This document shows positions 36,129-45,544 of a stretch of DNA of 64,000 bases, in pieces. The DNA is taken from assembly GCA_964504565.1 (NCBI GenBank), contig CAZDEY010000011.1, forward strand, positions 76,457 to 140,456, given 5' to 3'. The notes below the pieces were generated by a model. It saw only the letters and a list, made by a program, of their open reading frames with translations. It did no database searches and was not told where the DNA came from. The DNA comes from Cesiribacter sp964504565. Lineage in GTDB: Bacteria > Bacteroidota > Bacteroidia > Cytophagales > Cyclobacteriaceae. The translations under genes were made by a program, and so were the position numbers. Within the stretch, counting starts at the first letter, position 1. The number at the start of each line of letters is the position of its first letter.

Positions 36129-36779
36129 ATGCGGAATAACTGGTTATATAAAACATTAGGAGTTGCCGCCACCGGAGCTATATTGGCCGCCTGTGGACCG
36201 GGGGAGGATGATCCCGGACTGGAGTATGCTCCGCAGATGTACCACTCAGTACCCTATGAGCCACTGAGCCAAATTACCGACAACGAAGCCGGAGAGTGGC
36301 TAAGCTCGCGTGAAGACGATCGCGGAGAATTTTACAATACTATACCAGGACGTCAGCAGAACGAAATGCTGCCGCCGGAGAATACGGTACCCCGTAACCG
36401 GGTTAACTTGCTACCCTTACGGATTGAGGCTGACTCGGCGGGAAGCACCGCTAACCTGGAACTGGCAAGCCGTACGCTTAAAAGTCCTTACTCCGCCGAC
36501 GATGAGGCTATTACCGAAGAAGGGCGGGTGCTTTATAGTACCTACTGCTATCCGTGCCACGGGGCAAGCGGTAAAGGCGATGGACCGGTAGGTCAAGTAT
36601 ACAAAGGAGTAGCAAATTTAGCTGCCGGTCAGGTGGCCCAAGCTACCGAAGGCCACGTATTTCACGTAATCACCCACGGTAAGGGAAGAATGTTCCCCCA
36701 CGGAAGCCAGATTGCGCCGGAAGATCGCTGGAAGATTGTTCGCTACGTTCAAACGTTACAACAGGGAGGTCAAAACTAA
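36129..36779 (+). CDS. actE: ActE, monoheme cytochrome c lipoprotein of alternative complex III
   Basis: The protein has 216 residues. The signal ends in a lipobox (ILAACGPGED, Cys near 22), so it is membrane-tethered. A single class I heme site, CYPCHGASGKGDG, is near residue 139, with the probable axial Met in the GRMFPHGSQI segment. It passes electrons onward to the oxidase. It starts two bases after actD. Confidence 0.94.
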   Translation: MRNNWLYKTLGVAATGAILAACGPGEDDPGLEYAPQMYHSVPYEPLSQITDNEAGEWLSSREDDRGEFYNTIPGRQQNEMLPPENTVPRNRVNLLPLRIEADSAGSTANLELASRTLKSPYSADDEAITEEGRVLYSTYCYPCHGASGKGDGPVGQVYKGVANLAAGQVAQATEGHVFHVITHGKGRMFPHGSQIAPEDRWKIVRYVQTLQQGGQN

Positions 36780-36782
36780 GCT

Positions 36783-38192
36783 ATGCATACAGCACCACAA
36801 AACTGGAATTTGGACGAACGCTACGTTCTGAAGAGCGGTCTTAAGAAGACCTTATTGGTTACTTTGGTAGTAGGCATAATTGCCCTGGCGGTAGGTATTA
36901 TCTGGCCGGGCGGCGACCACCACGAGGAAGCAGCGCATGGTGCTGCCAACCCTGAAATGGTAGCTACCGATGGACACACCGAAGAAGGTCATGGCGATAT
37001 GACCCACGCACAGGAAGCGGCCCATGGGGAGGAAGCTGCGCATGGCGAAGCACATGCCGAAGGTGAACACCACGAATCTAGCCCGCTGTGGAAACGCATT
37101 CAGGCTAACCTTTGGATAAACAACGTATATTTTCTAGGCCTAGCCATTATAGGATTATTCTTTGTGGCTATACAATACGCCGCTCAGGCGGGTTGGTCGG
37201 CAACCATTATTCGTATTCCACTAGCTATGTCCGCCTGGTTACCAATTGGTGCCGTGTTGCTGATTGGCTCCTGGATATTGGTTCACTACGACGTTTTTCA
37301 CTGGACGCACGATTACCTATTCAATGAGTTTAACGAAGATGGTACTCGAAATGAGTTGTACGATGAAATTATTGCCGGTAAAGCTTGGTACTTAAGTATC
37401 CCTTTCTATTTAATCAGAATGGTTATTTTCCTGACTGGTTGGGTAGTAGCTTATTTTGCTATCAAGAAGAAATCGAACGAGGAAGATTTGCACGGCGGAA
37501 CTGGCTACTGGTATACATTGCGTAAGTATTCGGCTATATTCTTAGTGTTCTTCGCGGTTTCATCATCTATGGCTGCTTGGGATTGGGTAATGTCTATTGA
37601 CCCGCACTGGTATAGTACGCTGTTCGGTTGGTATGTATTTGCTAGTTGGTGGGTAGCCGGACTATCTACAATAACCCTTATAGTAGTATTACTGAAGGAA
37701 GCCGGGTATTTGCCTATGGTAAATGCTAACCATATCCATGACTTGGGCAAGTTCATGTTTGCTTTCTCAATATTCTGGACGTACCTGTGGTTTTCTCAGT
37801 TCTTACTTATTTACTACGCCAACATTCCAGAGGAAACTATTTATTTTATAGAACGGTTAAATAGTGACCACTACGCTCCTGTATTCTTCATTAATTTAGT
37901 AATTAACTTCGCATTCCCATTCTTAATGCTGATGACCCGCGACGCCAAGCGTCACGGCATTTTCTTAAAGATTGTGTGTGCCGCTATAATATTTGGTCAC
38001 TGGCTTGATTTCTACCTAATGGTTACGCCAGGAGTAATGCACGAAAAAGGAGCCTTTGGGTTCTTGGAAATAGGAATGTTAATGATCTTTGGTTCGGTAT
38101 TCGGCTTAGTTACCATGACATCGCTAACTAAAATGAACCTGGTGCCTAAGCACCACCCAATGTTCGAAGAAAGCATTCACCACCATATTTAA
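36783..38192 (+). CDS. actF: ActF, second NrfD-like membrane subunit of alternative complex III
   Basis: The protein has 469 residues and about ten membrane helices, paralogous to ActC. Between the first and second helices lies a His- and Glu-rich segment (about residues 44-101) with repeats such as EAAHGE and about a dozen histidines. Helix segments such as SWILVHYDVFHWTHDYL and MAAWDWVMSIDPHWYSTLFG are conserved in ActF. Three bases follow actE. Confidence 0.95.
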   Translation: MHTAPQNWNLDERYVLKSGLKKTLLVTLVVGIIALAVGIIWPGGDHHEEAAHGAANPEMVATDGHTEEGHGDMTHAQEAAHGEEAAHGEAHAEGEHHESSPLWKRIQANLWINNVYFLGLAIIGLFFVAIQYAAQAGWSATIIRIPLAMSAWLPIGAVLLIGSWILVHYDVFHWTHDYLFNEFNEDGTRNELYDEIIAGKAWYLSIPFYLIRMVIFLTGWVVAYFAIKKKSNEEDLHGGTGYWYTLRKYSAIFLVFFAVSSSMAAWDWVMSIDPHWYSTLFGWYVFASWWVAGLSTITLIVVLLKEAGYLPMVNANHIHDLGKFMFAFSIFWTYLWFSQFLLIYYANIPEETIYFIERLNSDHYAPVFFINLVINFAFPFLMLMTRDAKRHGIFLKIVCAAIIFGHWLDFYLMVTPGVMHEKGAFGFLEIGMLMIFGSVFGLVTMTSLTKMNLVPKHHPMFEESIHHHI

Positions 38193-38219
38193 ACCAGAAA
38201 CTGTTAAGATAGGACGTAT

Positions 38220-39299
38220 ATGTTTGAAATACTTGTACTTGTAGGGGTTTTAGGCCTTCTGGTTATACTGCTTTTACTCTACCGGGTATACTCGCTGGTT
38301 AGCGTGGCCCGGGGTACCGATGAAATCAGGACTTCAAAAAGTAATGCCTTGAACGGTATTATGTTCCTGCTCTTTTTTGTGGCTTCGGTAGTGGCCATGT
38401 TTTGGTACAGCATAGGCGAGTACGATCGTTATACTCAACCTCAGGCCTCGCAGCATGCGGTAGAATACGACTCGCTATTCTGGATAACTATGTGGGTAGC
38501 CTTGGCAGCTTTCTTAATAACTAATTTATTACTGTTTTTCTTTGCTTTCCGCTACCGTTATAAAGAAAACCGTAAGGCGCTCTTCTACCCGGATAACACC
38601 AAACTAGAAATTGCCTGGACTATATTTCCGGCCGTAGTTCTGGTGCTACTAATTTTCAATGGTTTTAAGGTGTGGAACGAAATGACTGACGCTGCACCGG
38701 AAGATGCCATGGTTATGGAGGTTATGGGTTATCAATTTGCTTGGGAAGCCCGCTACCCCGGTAAAGATGGTGAGTTAGGGGCCTTCGATTTCCGTAAAGT
38801 TGAACCAACTAACCAGATGGGCTTAGATCTGGACGACCGTAACTCGTACGATGACTTTATGCCGCTGGAAATTTACTTACCAAAGGGTAGAGCGGTAGAA
38901 ATGAAAATACGGGCACGTGATGTATTGCACAGTGTGCATTTACCTCACTTCCGCCAAAAAATGGATGCTATGCCGGGTATGCCAACTCGTTTGTGGTTTA
39001 CACCTACTAAAACTACTGCTGAGATGCGAGAAGAAACCGGCAATCCTGAATTTAACTACGAATTAGCTTGTACTGAAATATGCGGTCGGGGTCACTTCTC
39101 AATGAAGAAAACCGTGATTGTGGTAGAAGCGGACGAATTTGATAAGTGGTATGCTGAACAGGAAAGCTGGTTAACCAACAATCCTGATTTGCTGAAAAAG
39201 ATACCCGAAGCCCAACGCCCGGCGGCTGCTAAGGCGGCTGGAATTATATTGCCTGCAGTAGATACTGCTAAGGAACCATTGCAAGCTCAAGTGAATTAA
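38220..39299 (+). CDS. coxB: Cytochrome c oxidase subunit II (CuA)
   Basis: The protein has 359 residues. Three hydrophobic segments lie in the first 145, then a cupredoxin domain with CuA ligands: His in VLHSVHLPHFRQKMDAMPG and Cys-Cys-His-Met in CTEICGRGHFSM. There is no fused cytochrome c, so electrons come from ActE or ActA or a separate cytochrome. It starts 27 bases after actF in the same operon, which supports an ACIII-oxidase supercomplex. Confidence 0.95.
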   Translation: MFEILVLVGVLGLLVILLLLYRVYSLVSVARGTDEIRTSKSNALNGIMFLLFFVASVVAMFWYSIGEYDRYTQPQASQHAVEYDSLFWITMWVALAAFLITNLLLFFFAFRYRYKENRKALFYPDNTKLEIAWTIFPAVVLVLLIFNGFKVWNEMTDAAPEDAMVMEVMGYQFAWEARYPGKDGELGAFDFRKVEPTNQMGLDLDDRNSYDDFMPLEIYLPKGRAVEMKIRARDVLHSVHLPHFRQKMDAMPGMPTRLWFTPTKTTAEMREETGNPEFNYELACTEICGRGHFSMKKTVIVVEADEFDKWYAEQESWLTNNPDLLKKIPEAQRPAAAKAAGIILPAVDTAKEPLQAQVN

Positions 39300-39320
39300 G
39301 TAATTGAACGAATCGAAGAG

Positions 39321-41189
39321 ATGGCTACAACTCCCGTCATAAATCAGGATCTTCACGTGGATGAACACGAGCATCACCACGAGAGCTTTATTTCTAAGTA
39401 CATATTTTCTACCGACCATAAAATGATTGCCAAACAATTCCTGGTATCAGGATTGTTGTGGGCATTTATTGGTGGTGCGCTATCTATAATGTTCCGTTTG
39501 CAGTTAGGTTTTCCTGAAATGCAATTGGAATGGTTACGCCCTATTCTAGGTGAGTGGATTAATTCTAGCGGAAAAATAGACCCAGAATTCTACTTAGCAC
39601 TGGTAACTATGCACGGTACCATCATGGTATTCTTTGTGCTTACGGCCGGTTTAAGTGGTACCTTCTCCAACTTCTTAATTCCGCTTCAGTTGGGTGCCCG
39701 CGATATGGCCTCAGGCTTTATGAACATGCTTTCGTACTGGTTCTTCTTCCTTTCCAGTGTGATTATGTTTTCTAGCTTGTTCATATCTACCGGTCCGGCA
39801 GCGGGTGGTTGGGTAACGTATCCGCCGCTAAGCGCTTTGCCTCAGGCACTTCAAGGCTCTCAATTAGGTATGACCTTGTGGTTGGTTTCTATGGCCCTGT
39901 TTATTGCCTCACAGCTATTGGGAGGTATAAACTATATTTCTACCGTAATTAACCTGCGTACCCGGGGCATGAGCTTCTCGCGGATGCCGCTAACTATATG
40001 GTCGTTTTTTCTTACGGCTATCCTAGGTCTATTGGCATTCCCGGTATTATTTTCAGCAGCTCTACTGCTGATTTTTGACCGCAGTTTCGGTACCAGTTTC
40101 TTCCTGTCTGATATTTATATAGCCGGTGAGGCCCTGCCGCACGTAGGTGGTAGTCCCCTGCTTTATCAGCACTTGTTCTGGTTCCTGGGCCACCCGGAGG
40201 TATATATCGTACTTATGCCGGCCTTGGGTATAACCTCAGAAATTATATCTACCAATGCTCGCAAACCAATTTTCGGCTACCGCGCCATGATTGGTTCGCT
40301 AATGGGTATTTCCATACTATCTTTCGTAGTGTGGGCGCACCATATGTTCGTATCGGGTATGAGTCCGTTCCTGGGTTCGGTATTTATGTTCCTGACCCTA
40401 ATTATTGCAGTACCATCGGGTGTAAAGGTATTTAACTACCTGACTACGCTTTGGAAGGGTAATATAGTGTTTACCCCGGCGATGCTATTTTCAATTGGCC
40501 TGGTATCACTATTTATTTCCGGTGGTATAACCGGTATATTCTTAGGAAACTCCGCGCTAGACGTTTACTTGCACGATACCTATTTTGTAGTGGCTCACTT
40601 CCACCTGGTTATGGGGGCTGCCTCATTCTTTGGTATGATGGCGGGAGTATACCACTGGTTCCCTAAAATGTACGGCCGCATGATGGATAACAAGCTGGGC
40701 TATATCCACTTCTGGGCTACCTTTATTGGGGTGTACCTGGTATTCTTCCCGATGCACTATATTGGAATTGCTGGTTTCCCGCGCCGTTATTATAGCTGGA
40801 CGAACTTCCAGGCATTTGATGGTTTTGCTGACCTTAATGCGTTTATTTCAGTTGCCGCTATACTGACTTTCGGAGCTCAGTTAATATTTGCCTTCAACTT
40901 CTTCTACAGTATGTTCTTTGGCCGTAAGGCGCCGGCTAACCCTTGGCGTTCTAACACGCTGGAATGGACTACGCCACCGGAGCCGGGCCATGGCAACTGG
41001 CCAGGTGAAATACCAACCGTATACCGCTGGCCGTATGATTATAGTAAGCCGGGCGCTACTATGGACTATATACCTCAGGACGTTCCGTATAGTATGACTC
41101 CGGAAAGTAACCTGCCGCACGAAGATGAATTGGTTGACAGAGAGAAAGACGATGACGCCATAGTGGTTGATGAAACCCGAGATTCATAA
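39321..41189 (+). CDS. coxA: Cytochrome c oxidase subunit I (aa3-type, heme-copper)
   Basis: The protein has 622 residues and twelve or more helices. Ligands visible: heme a His in MHGTIMVFFV, CuB His and cross-linked Tyr in FLGHPEVYIV, the CuB His pair in WAHHMFVSG, and heme a3 and heme a His in HDTYFVVAHFHLVMG. The Glu in GHPEVY marks a type A1 proton-pumping oxidase. A His-rich N-terminus (HVDEHEHHHES) precedes helix 1. Its last 20 bases overlap ctaA. Confidence 0.96.
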   Translation: MATTPVINQDLHVDEHEHHHESFISKYIFSTDHKMIAKQFLVSGLLWAFIGGALSIMFRLQLGFPEMQLEWLRPILGEWINSSGKIDPEFYLALVTMHGTIMVFFVLTAGLSGTFSNFLIPLQLGARDMASGFMNMLSYWFFFLSSVIMFSSLFISTGPAAGGWVTYPPLSALPQALQGSQLGMTLWLVSMALFIASQLLGGINYISTVINLRTRGMSFSRMPLTIWSFFLTAILGLLAFPVLFSAALLLIFDRSFGTSFFLSDIYIAGEALPHVGGSPLLYQHLFWFLGHPEVYIVLMPALGITSEIISTNARKPIFGYRAMIGSLMGISILSFVVWAHHMFVSGMSPFLGSVFMFLTLIIAVPSGVKVFNYLTTLWKGNIVFTPAMLFSIGLVSLFISGGITGIFLGNSALDVYLHDTYFVVAHFHLVMGAASFFGMMAGVYHWFPKMYGRMMDNKLGYIHFWATFIGVYLVFFPMHYIGIAGFPRRYYSWTNFQAFDGFADLNAFISVAAILTFGAQLIFAFNFFYSMFFGRKAPANPWRSNTLEWTTPPEPGHGNWPGEIPTVYRWPYDYSKPGATMDYIPQDVPYSMTPESNLPHEDELVDREKDDDAIVVDETRDS

Positions 41190-42228
41190 CAAACATATTC
41201 TAACATTTCGTAAGCTGGCTGCAACTACTGTTGCAGCCGTTTACCTTTTAATTTTAGTAGGCGCTATAGTACGTAGCTCCGGTTCCGGTATGGGTTGCCC
41301 CGACTGGCCTAAATGCTTTGGTCAGTACATACCGCCTACTTCCGCCGATGAGCTGCCAGCGGATTACGAAGCTCAGTTTCGAGAGAAAAGGCTGGTCAAA
41401 AACACTCGCCTGGCCGGTATGCTGGATAGGATTGGAATGACTGCCCAGGCAGAGAGTTTACGGCAAGCCAATCCGGCGGATATTCCAACAGAATTTAACG
41501 TAACCCAAACCTGGATTGAATACCTTAACCGCCTGGTTGGGGTAGTTATTGGATTGCTTATTATAGCAACCTTTTTCTATTCTTTAAAACTCAGACAATA
41601 TAATCCCCGAATTTCGCTGTTTGCAGCTTTGGCGTTAGTGTTGGTTATTTTTCAAGGCTGGCTGGGTTCAATTGTAGTTTCTAGTAACCTTTTGCCGGGC
41701 ATGGTTACGGTTCATATGCTTCCGGCTTTGCTTTTAGTTTGCTTTCTTATATATGTTTTTGTGTTAGCCGGCAATTTCAAATTGGTTCCTGCTACTTCAG
41801 CAATTAAGTGGTCAGTTATAGCTGCCGGTGTCATTACTTTAGTTCAAATTGTGCTGGGTACGCAGGTTAGGGAAGAAGTTGATATGCTTTACTGGGCCGG
41901 TGTTGACCGGGCAGATTGGATTTCTGGCTTAGGAAATGATTTTATAGTACATAGATCGTTCTCATGGTTGGTACTAGCCGCTCATGTGCTTATCTTTGTA
42001 CTGGCAAAAAAGTATTGTAACCCGCGGCTTAAGCAGCTAACGGTTTGGGCTCTAGCTTTAGTGGGTGTAATGGGTATAAGTGGAATTGCTTTAGCGTATT
42101 TTGGTTTTCCGCCGGCTATGCAACCTTTGCACTTACTGCTAGGTACCGCTTTGTTTGGCTTGCAATACTTTATATACCTTAAACTCTCTCGCTCGGCTGT
42201 AAACACTATAGTACCAGCAATTGCATGA
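41170..42228 (+). CDS. ctaA: Heme A synthase (COX15/CtaA family)
   Basis: The protein has 352 residues from the ATG at 41170; a TTG three bases upstream is also in frame but less likely. Eight membrane helices. Motifs include IVRSSGSGMGCPDWPKCFG and paired helices with heme-ligand histidines (MVTVHMLPA, VHRSFSWLVLAAH, QPLHLLLG). It oxidises the methyl group of heme O to give heme A for the oxidase upstream. Stop and next ATG overlap as ATGA. Confidence 0.95.
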   Translation: MKPEIHNKHILTFRKLAATTVAAVYLLILVGAIVRSSGSGMGCPDWPKCFGQYIPPTSADELPADYEAQFREKRLVKNTRLAGMLDRIGMTAQAESLRQANPADIPTEFNVTQTWIEYLNRLVGVVIGLLIIATFFYSLKLRQYNPRISLFAALALVLVIFQGWLGSIVVSSNLLPGMVTVHMLPALLLVCFLIYVFVLAGNFKLVPATSAIKWSVIAAGVITLVQIVLGTQVREEVDMLYWAGVDRADWISGLGNDFIVHRSFSWLVLAAHVLIFVLAKKYCNPRLKQLTVWALALVGVMGISGIALAYFGFPPAMQPLHLLLGTALFGLQYFIYLKLSRSAVNTIVPAIA

Positions 42229-43121
42229 TTAGTACGCAAACATCTACCGGCGTTTCACTTGACCTAATACAATCAGTTCGTATTTTAGGTGAATTGCTTA
42301 AAACCCGGCTTTCTCTTTTAGTTGCTTTTTCTTCGGCTTTCGGCTTTATACTGGCCGAACCCGGCGCTATAAGACTGGAGGTTTTGCTGGCGGTTAGTTT
42401 AGGTGGGTTTTTGGTAAGTGGTGGGGCTACTACCATTAACCAGATTCTGGAAATACCCTACGATGCCGTAATGAGCCGCACCAGTAACCGGCCCCTTCCC
42501 GAAGGTAAAATTAGTAAAAATCAGGCTTGGGCTGTTGCTATTCTTAGTAGCGTATTTGGCTTGGGTTTACTGGCTATTTATACTAATGTACTGACGGTAG
42601 CCTTATCGGCTCTTTCTCTTATACTTTATAGTTTTGTTTATACACCTTTAAAAAGGGTAGGGCCCATAGCGGTATTTGTTGGGGCTATTCCCGGGGCACT
42701 ACCACCACTTTTGGGTTGGGTTGCGGCCAGTGGTACCATCGGGGTTGAAGCTGTTATTCTGTTTGGAATCCAGTTTTTCTGGCAGTTTCCTCACTTTTGG
42801 GCTATTGCCTGGGTGGCCGATGACGATTATAAAAAAGCCGGTTTTAAACTTCTGCCTATGGGTGGTAAAAAAGATTTCAAAACGGCAATCCAGATTATGT
42901 CGTACACGCTGTTTTTGCTGCCTTTAGGGTTGTTACCAACTAAGTTGGGGGTAACCGGCATCAATTCAGCCATAGTAGCAACCCTTTGCGGAGCTTTATT
43001 CCTGTTCCAAACCTTCCAGTTAATGGGCGATTGCAGCCGTAAATCGGCGCTTAGATTAATGTTTGGATCGTTTATATACTTACCAGTAGTGCAGATTGCG
43101 TATTTGTTGGATAAAATTTAG
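42225..43121 (+). CDS. ctaB: Protoheme IX farnesyltransferase (heme O synthase)
   Basis: The protein has 298 residues and is a UbiA-family membrane enzyme. Asp motifs: NQILEIPYDAVMSRTSNRPLP (first) and DDDYKKAGFKLLP (second). It adds a farnesyl group to heme B, the step before CtaA. Position between ctaA and subunit III genes and the heme-type motifs separate it from the phosphoribosyltransferase at 6342. Confidence 0.95.
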   Translation: MISTQTSTGVSLDLIQSVRILGELLKTRLSLLVAFSSAFGFILAEPGAIRLEVLLAVSLGGFLVSGGATTINQILEIPYDAVMSRTSNRPLPEGKISKNQAWAVAILSSVFGLGLLAIYTNVLTVALSALSLILYSFVYTPLKRVGPIAVFVGAIPGALPPLLGWVAASGTIGVEAVILFGIQFFWQFPHFWAIAWVADDDYKKAGFKLLPMGGKKDFKTAIQIMSYTLFLLPLGLLPTKLGVTGINSAIVATLCGALFLFQTFQLMGDCSRKSALRLMFGSFIYLPVVQIAYLLDKI

Positions 43122-43123
43122 TG

Positions 43124-43723
43124 ATGAAGGAAATGCAGTACAATACAATAGGCGCGGCTGAGCTACCGGCCCAGCCCATGAGCGTAAACCCTAAGAAATT
43201 CTTGGTGTGGCTCATAAATATATCAATTACCATGATGTTTGCCGGCTGGACCAGCAGCTATATAGTTGCCCGGGCCGAAGGAGATAGCCTAGGAATTTCG
43301 GCTTTGCCGGCCCCCTTTACTATTTCTACCGTGCTTATTTTGCTAAGTAGCGTAACTATGTACTTGGCAACCCGATCAGCCAAACATAATAATATTGGGC
43401 AGTTAAAGATATTTCTGTTCCTTACATTAGGCTTAGGTTTAGGCTTTCTGTATACCCAGTGGCTGGCTTTCGGAGCCTACGCTGATATGGACATTTACTT
43501 CGCCGGGAGCACTGCCGTACAAGGACTTAATTACGTTATGCCTATTGCCCACGGGGCGCACATAGTATTTGCCTTAGTAATTCTAACTATTCTTATAGTA
43601 AGGGCGTTTCGTTATAAAATTCACAGCCGTAATATGAATGCCCTGGAAATGGGCGCAACATTCTGGCATTTTTTAGATGCCCTTTGGCTATATTTGTTTC
43701 TATTTTTAACTTTCGCACTGTAA
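43124..43723 (+). CDS. Cytochrome c oxidase subunit III-like protein (first copy)
   Basis: The protein has 199 residues from the ATG at 43124 (a GTG at 43121 overlapping the ctaB stop is also possible). Five helices, fewer than the seven of classical subunit III. The family signature is GAHIVFALVIL and FWHFLDALWLYLFLFL. A second subunit III gene follows 30 bases on; paired copies are usual in this phylum. Confidence 0.92.
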   Translation: MKEMQYNTIGAAELPAQPMSVNPKKFLVWLINISITMMFAGWTSSYIVARAEGDSLGISALPAPFTISTVLILLSSVTMYLATRSAKHNNIGQLKIFLFLTLGLGLGFLYTQWLAFGAYADMDIYFAGSTAVQGLNYVMPIAHGAHIVFALVILTILIVRAFRYKIHSRNMNALEMGATFWHFLDALWLYLFLFLTFAL

Positions 43724-43753
43724 AACTCAACCAAGACTCTATATTTAAAGTTT

Positions 43754-44512
43754 ATGGCAACCTCTACTACAGCCCCAGCCGCACAGCCGGTACGCAGCAT
43801 TTGGGATGGCGGCGTTTCGCCCATGAATGCCAGCTATGGTAAGCTGATGATGTGGTTCTTCCTCTTATCGGATGCATTCACCTTTTCAGCCTTGCTTATT
43901 TCATACGGATTAATCCGCTACAGTGCTAAGGCAAATGTATTTCCTGAAGAAGGAGCATCTTATATAGCCTCGCAGGAAGCCTGGCCAATACCGGATTTTG
44001 TGTTTAATGCCGTACCATTTCTGCACGGTTACCACCTGCCCCTGGTCTTTGTAGGTATCATGACCTTTATCCTAATTATGAGTTCGGTAACTATGGTACT
44101 TGCCGTAGAAGCTGGCCACCGAATGGATAAGATGGCTGTTCAGAAGTATTTGCTGTGGACGATTCTGGGCGGTATTACGTTTTTGGGTTGCCAAGCTTGG
44201 GAATGGAGCCACTTTATTCACGGTACCGACGGAGGTTTACTATTAGCTGATGGTACCCGAATATTCGGAGCAAATTTGGCGGAGAATGAGTACGGCCCTC
44301 AGTTGTTTGCCGACTTGTTTTTCTTTATAACCGGTTTCCACGGAACGCACGTGTTTAGTGGGGTAGTACTATTATTCTTAATTTTCTATAATACGGCGGT
44401 TGGTACCTACCAGCAGCGCGGTCATTACGAGATGGTTGAGAAAATTGGTCTTTACTGGCACTTTGTAGACCTGGTTTGGGTATTCGTATTTACTTTCTTC
44501 TACCTAATTTAA
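43754..44512 (+). CDS. Cytochrome c oxidase subunit III (second copy)
   Basis: The protein has 252 residues and five or six helices. Signatures: MWFFLLSDAFTFSALLISYG, GFHGTHVFSGVVLLF and GLYWHFVDLVWVFVFTFFYL. It holds the lipid-binding part next to subunit I and supports proton uptake. Followed 12 bases later by subunit IV. Confidence 0.95.
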   Translation: MATSTTAPAAQPVRSIWDGGVSPMNASYGKLMMWFFLLSDAFTFSALLISYGLIRYSAKANVFPEEGASYIASQEAWPIPDFVFNAVPFLHGYHLPLVFVGIMTFILIMSSVTMVLAVEAGHRMDKMAVQKYLLWTILGGITFLGCQAWEWSHFIHGTDGGLLLADGTRIFGANLAENEYGPQLFADLFFFITGFHGTHVFSGVVLLFLIFYNTAVGTYQQRGHYEMVEKIGLYWHFVDLVWVFVFTFFYLI

Positions 44513-44524
44513 TAAGATAACACT

Positions 44525-44860
44525 ATGGCTACTATACATACGCATAACGAACCGGTAGTAGAAGTTAAACCGGCAAATAAAGAACATATCGGCAAAATAT
44601 GGAAGACTGCCGGTATTTTGGGCCTATTAACCGCTATTGAATTTATAATTGCCTTTACCGTGGAGGCCGGCGCAATCCGGATTGCTGTATTTATTGGGCT
44701 AACAATCGTAAAAGCATTTTACATTGTAGCAGAATTTATGCACATGAAGTACGAAACCAAGTCGTTGATTTGGAGTGTACTGTTGCCAACTATATTTGTA
44801 GTGTGGCTAATTGTAGTACTATTGGTAGAAGGGGGAGATATACTGAACGCCCGCTACTAA
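44525..44860 (+). CDS. Cytochrome c oxidase subunit IV (prokaryotic type)
   Basis: The protein has 111 residues and three helices (about 27-47, 52-71, 84-103), with FYIVAEFMHMKYETKSL between the second and third, typical of the CtaF/CyoD-like subunit. Last gene before a strong terminator at 44881-44904. Confidence 0.93.
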   Translation: MATIHTHNEPVVEVKPANKEHIGKIWKTAGILGLLTAIEFIIAFTVEAGAIRIAVFIGLTIVKAFYIVAEFMHMKYETKSLIWSVLLPTIFVVWLIVVLLVEGGDILNARY

Positions 44861-44880
44861 ACCGTACTAAATAATATTAC

Positions 44881-44904
44881 AGCCGGTTTCTGACCGGCTT
44901 TTTT
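44881..44904 (+). terminator. Intrinsic terminator after the oxidase genes
   Basis: AGCCGGT, loop TTCTG, ACCGGCT, then six Ts. The SCO-like gene begins only 20 bases later with a TTG, so its expression depends on read-through or a promoter inside this region. Confidence 0.85.
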
Positions 44905-44923
44905 AGTATTTAATAATGCTGCT

Positions 44924-45544
44924 TTGGTTAAGAAAATAGGATTGCTAATTGGAATGCTGTTGGTGCCGGGCTTGGTATTTCTTTTCCTCCATAGCTTTGG
45001 CGAAAATCAATATACCATTCCGGTATACTATGCTGAAAGTAATGAACTGCCGGAAACAAGTTGTGAGAATATTTCGGTACCCTATAGCCTGAGCAGGTTG
45101 GAGTATTCTGTACTGGGCGGCAATTTAGAAGCCGCTGAACCAGTTACTTCTGCCGACTGGTTAGGTAGTGCAGTGCTTATTGCCGTATTACCACCCGAAT
45201 GTAATTTGTGCGCCGGCCAGGCGGCTCTAAGCAGGGTTACTAAAGCCGTAGCCAAAAAAAACAATTTACAGTTATTTGCTATAGATACTAGTGAACCTAG
45301 TAGCCAAAAGGTTACCTCCAATAATTTCCAAACTATAAAGTTAGCTGGTGAACCGTTAGAAATATTTAGGTGCAAATTGCTAATTCCGGAAGTGGCGAAC
45401 GGTGAACTTTTTAGGGCCTATAACCAATTAGTATTATTAGATAGCCAACAGCGTATTAGAGGCTATTATCAAGCCGAGGATCGCAAAGAGGTAGACCGTC
45501 TTATACAGGAAATTCAAATTTTAAATCAGGAAAATAATGGCTGA
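44924..45544 (+). CDS. SCO-like thioredoxin-fold copper assembly protein (divergent)
   Basis: The protein has 206 residues. The start is a TTG at 44924 because the nearby ATG (44916) runs into a stop. One N-terminal membrane anchor (about 5-25) precedes a thioredoxin-like domain with VLPPECNLCAGQAALSRV, a CxxC site instead of the CxxxC of true SCO proteins; the usual downstream copper-ligand His is not obvious. Position between the oxidase and DUF420 genes matches where SCO1/SenC proteins sit in related genomes, so CuA site assembly is the likely job. It overlaps the next gene by 8 bases. Confidence 0.7.
   Translation: MVKKIGLLIGMLLVPGLVFLFLHSFGENQYTIPVYYAESNELPETSCENISVPYSLSRLEYSVLGGNLEAAEPVTSADWLGSAVLIAVLPPECNLCAGQAALSRVTKAVAKKNNLQLFAIDTSEPSSQKVTSNNFQTIKLAGEPLEIFRCKLLIPEVANGELFRAYNQLVLLDSQQRIRGYYQAEDRKEVDRLIQEIQILNQENNG

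Noticed and set aside
41167..41169. TTG start for heme A synthase
   Set aside because: An ATG follows directly in frame at 41170 and is the more likely start.
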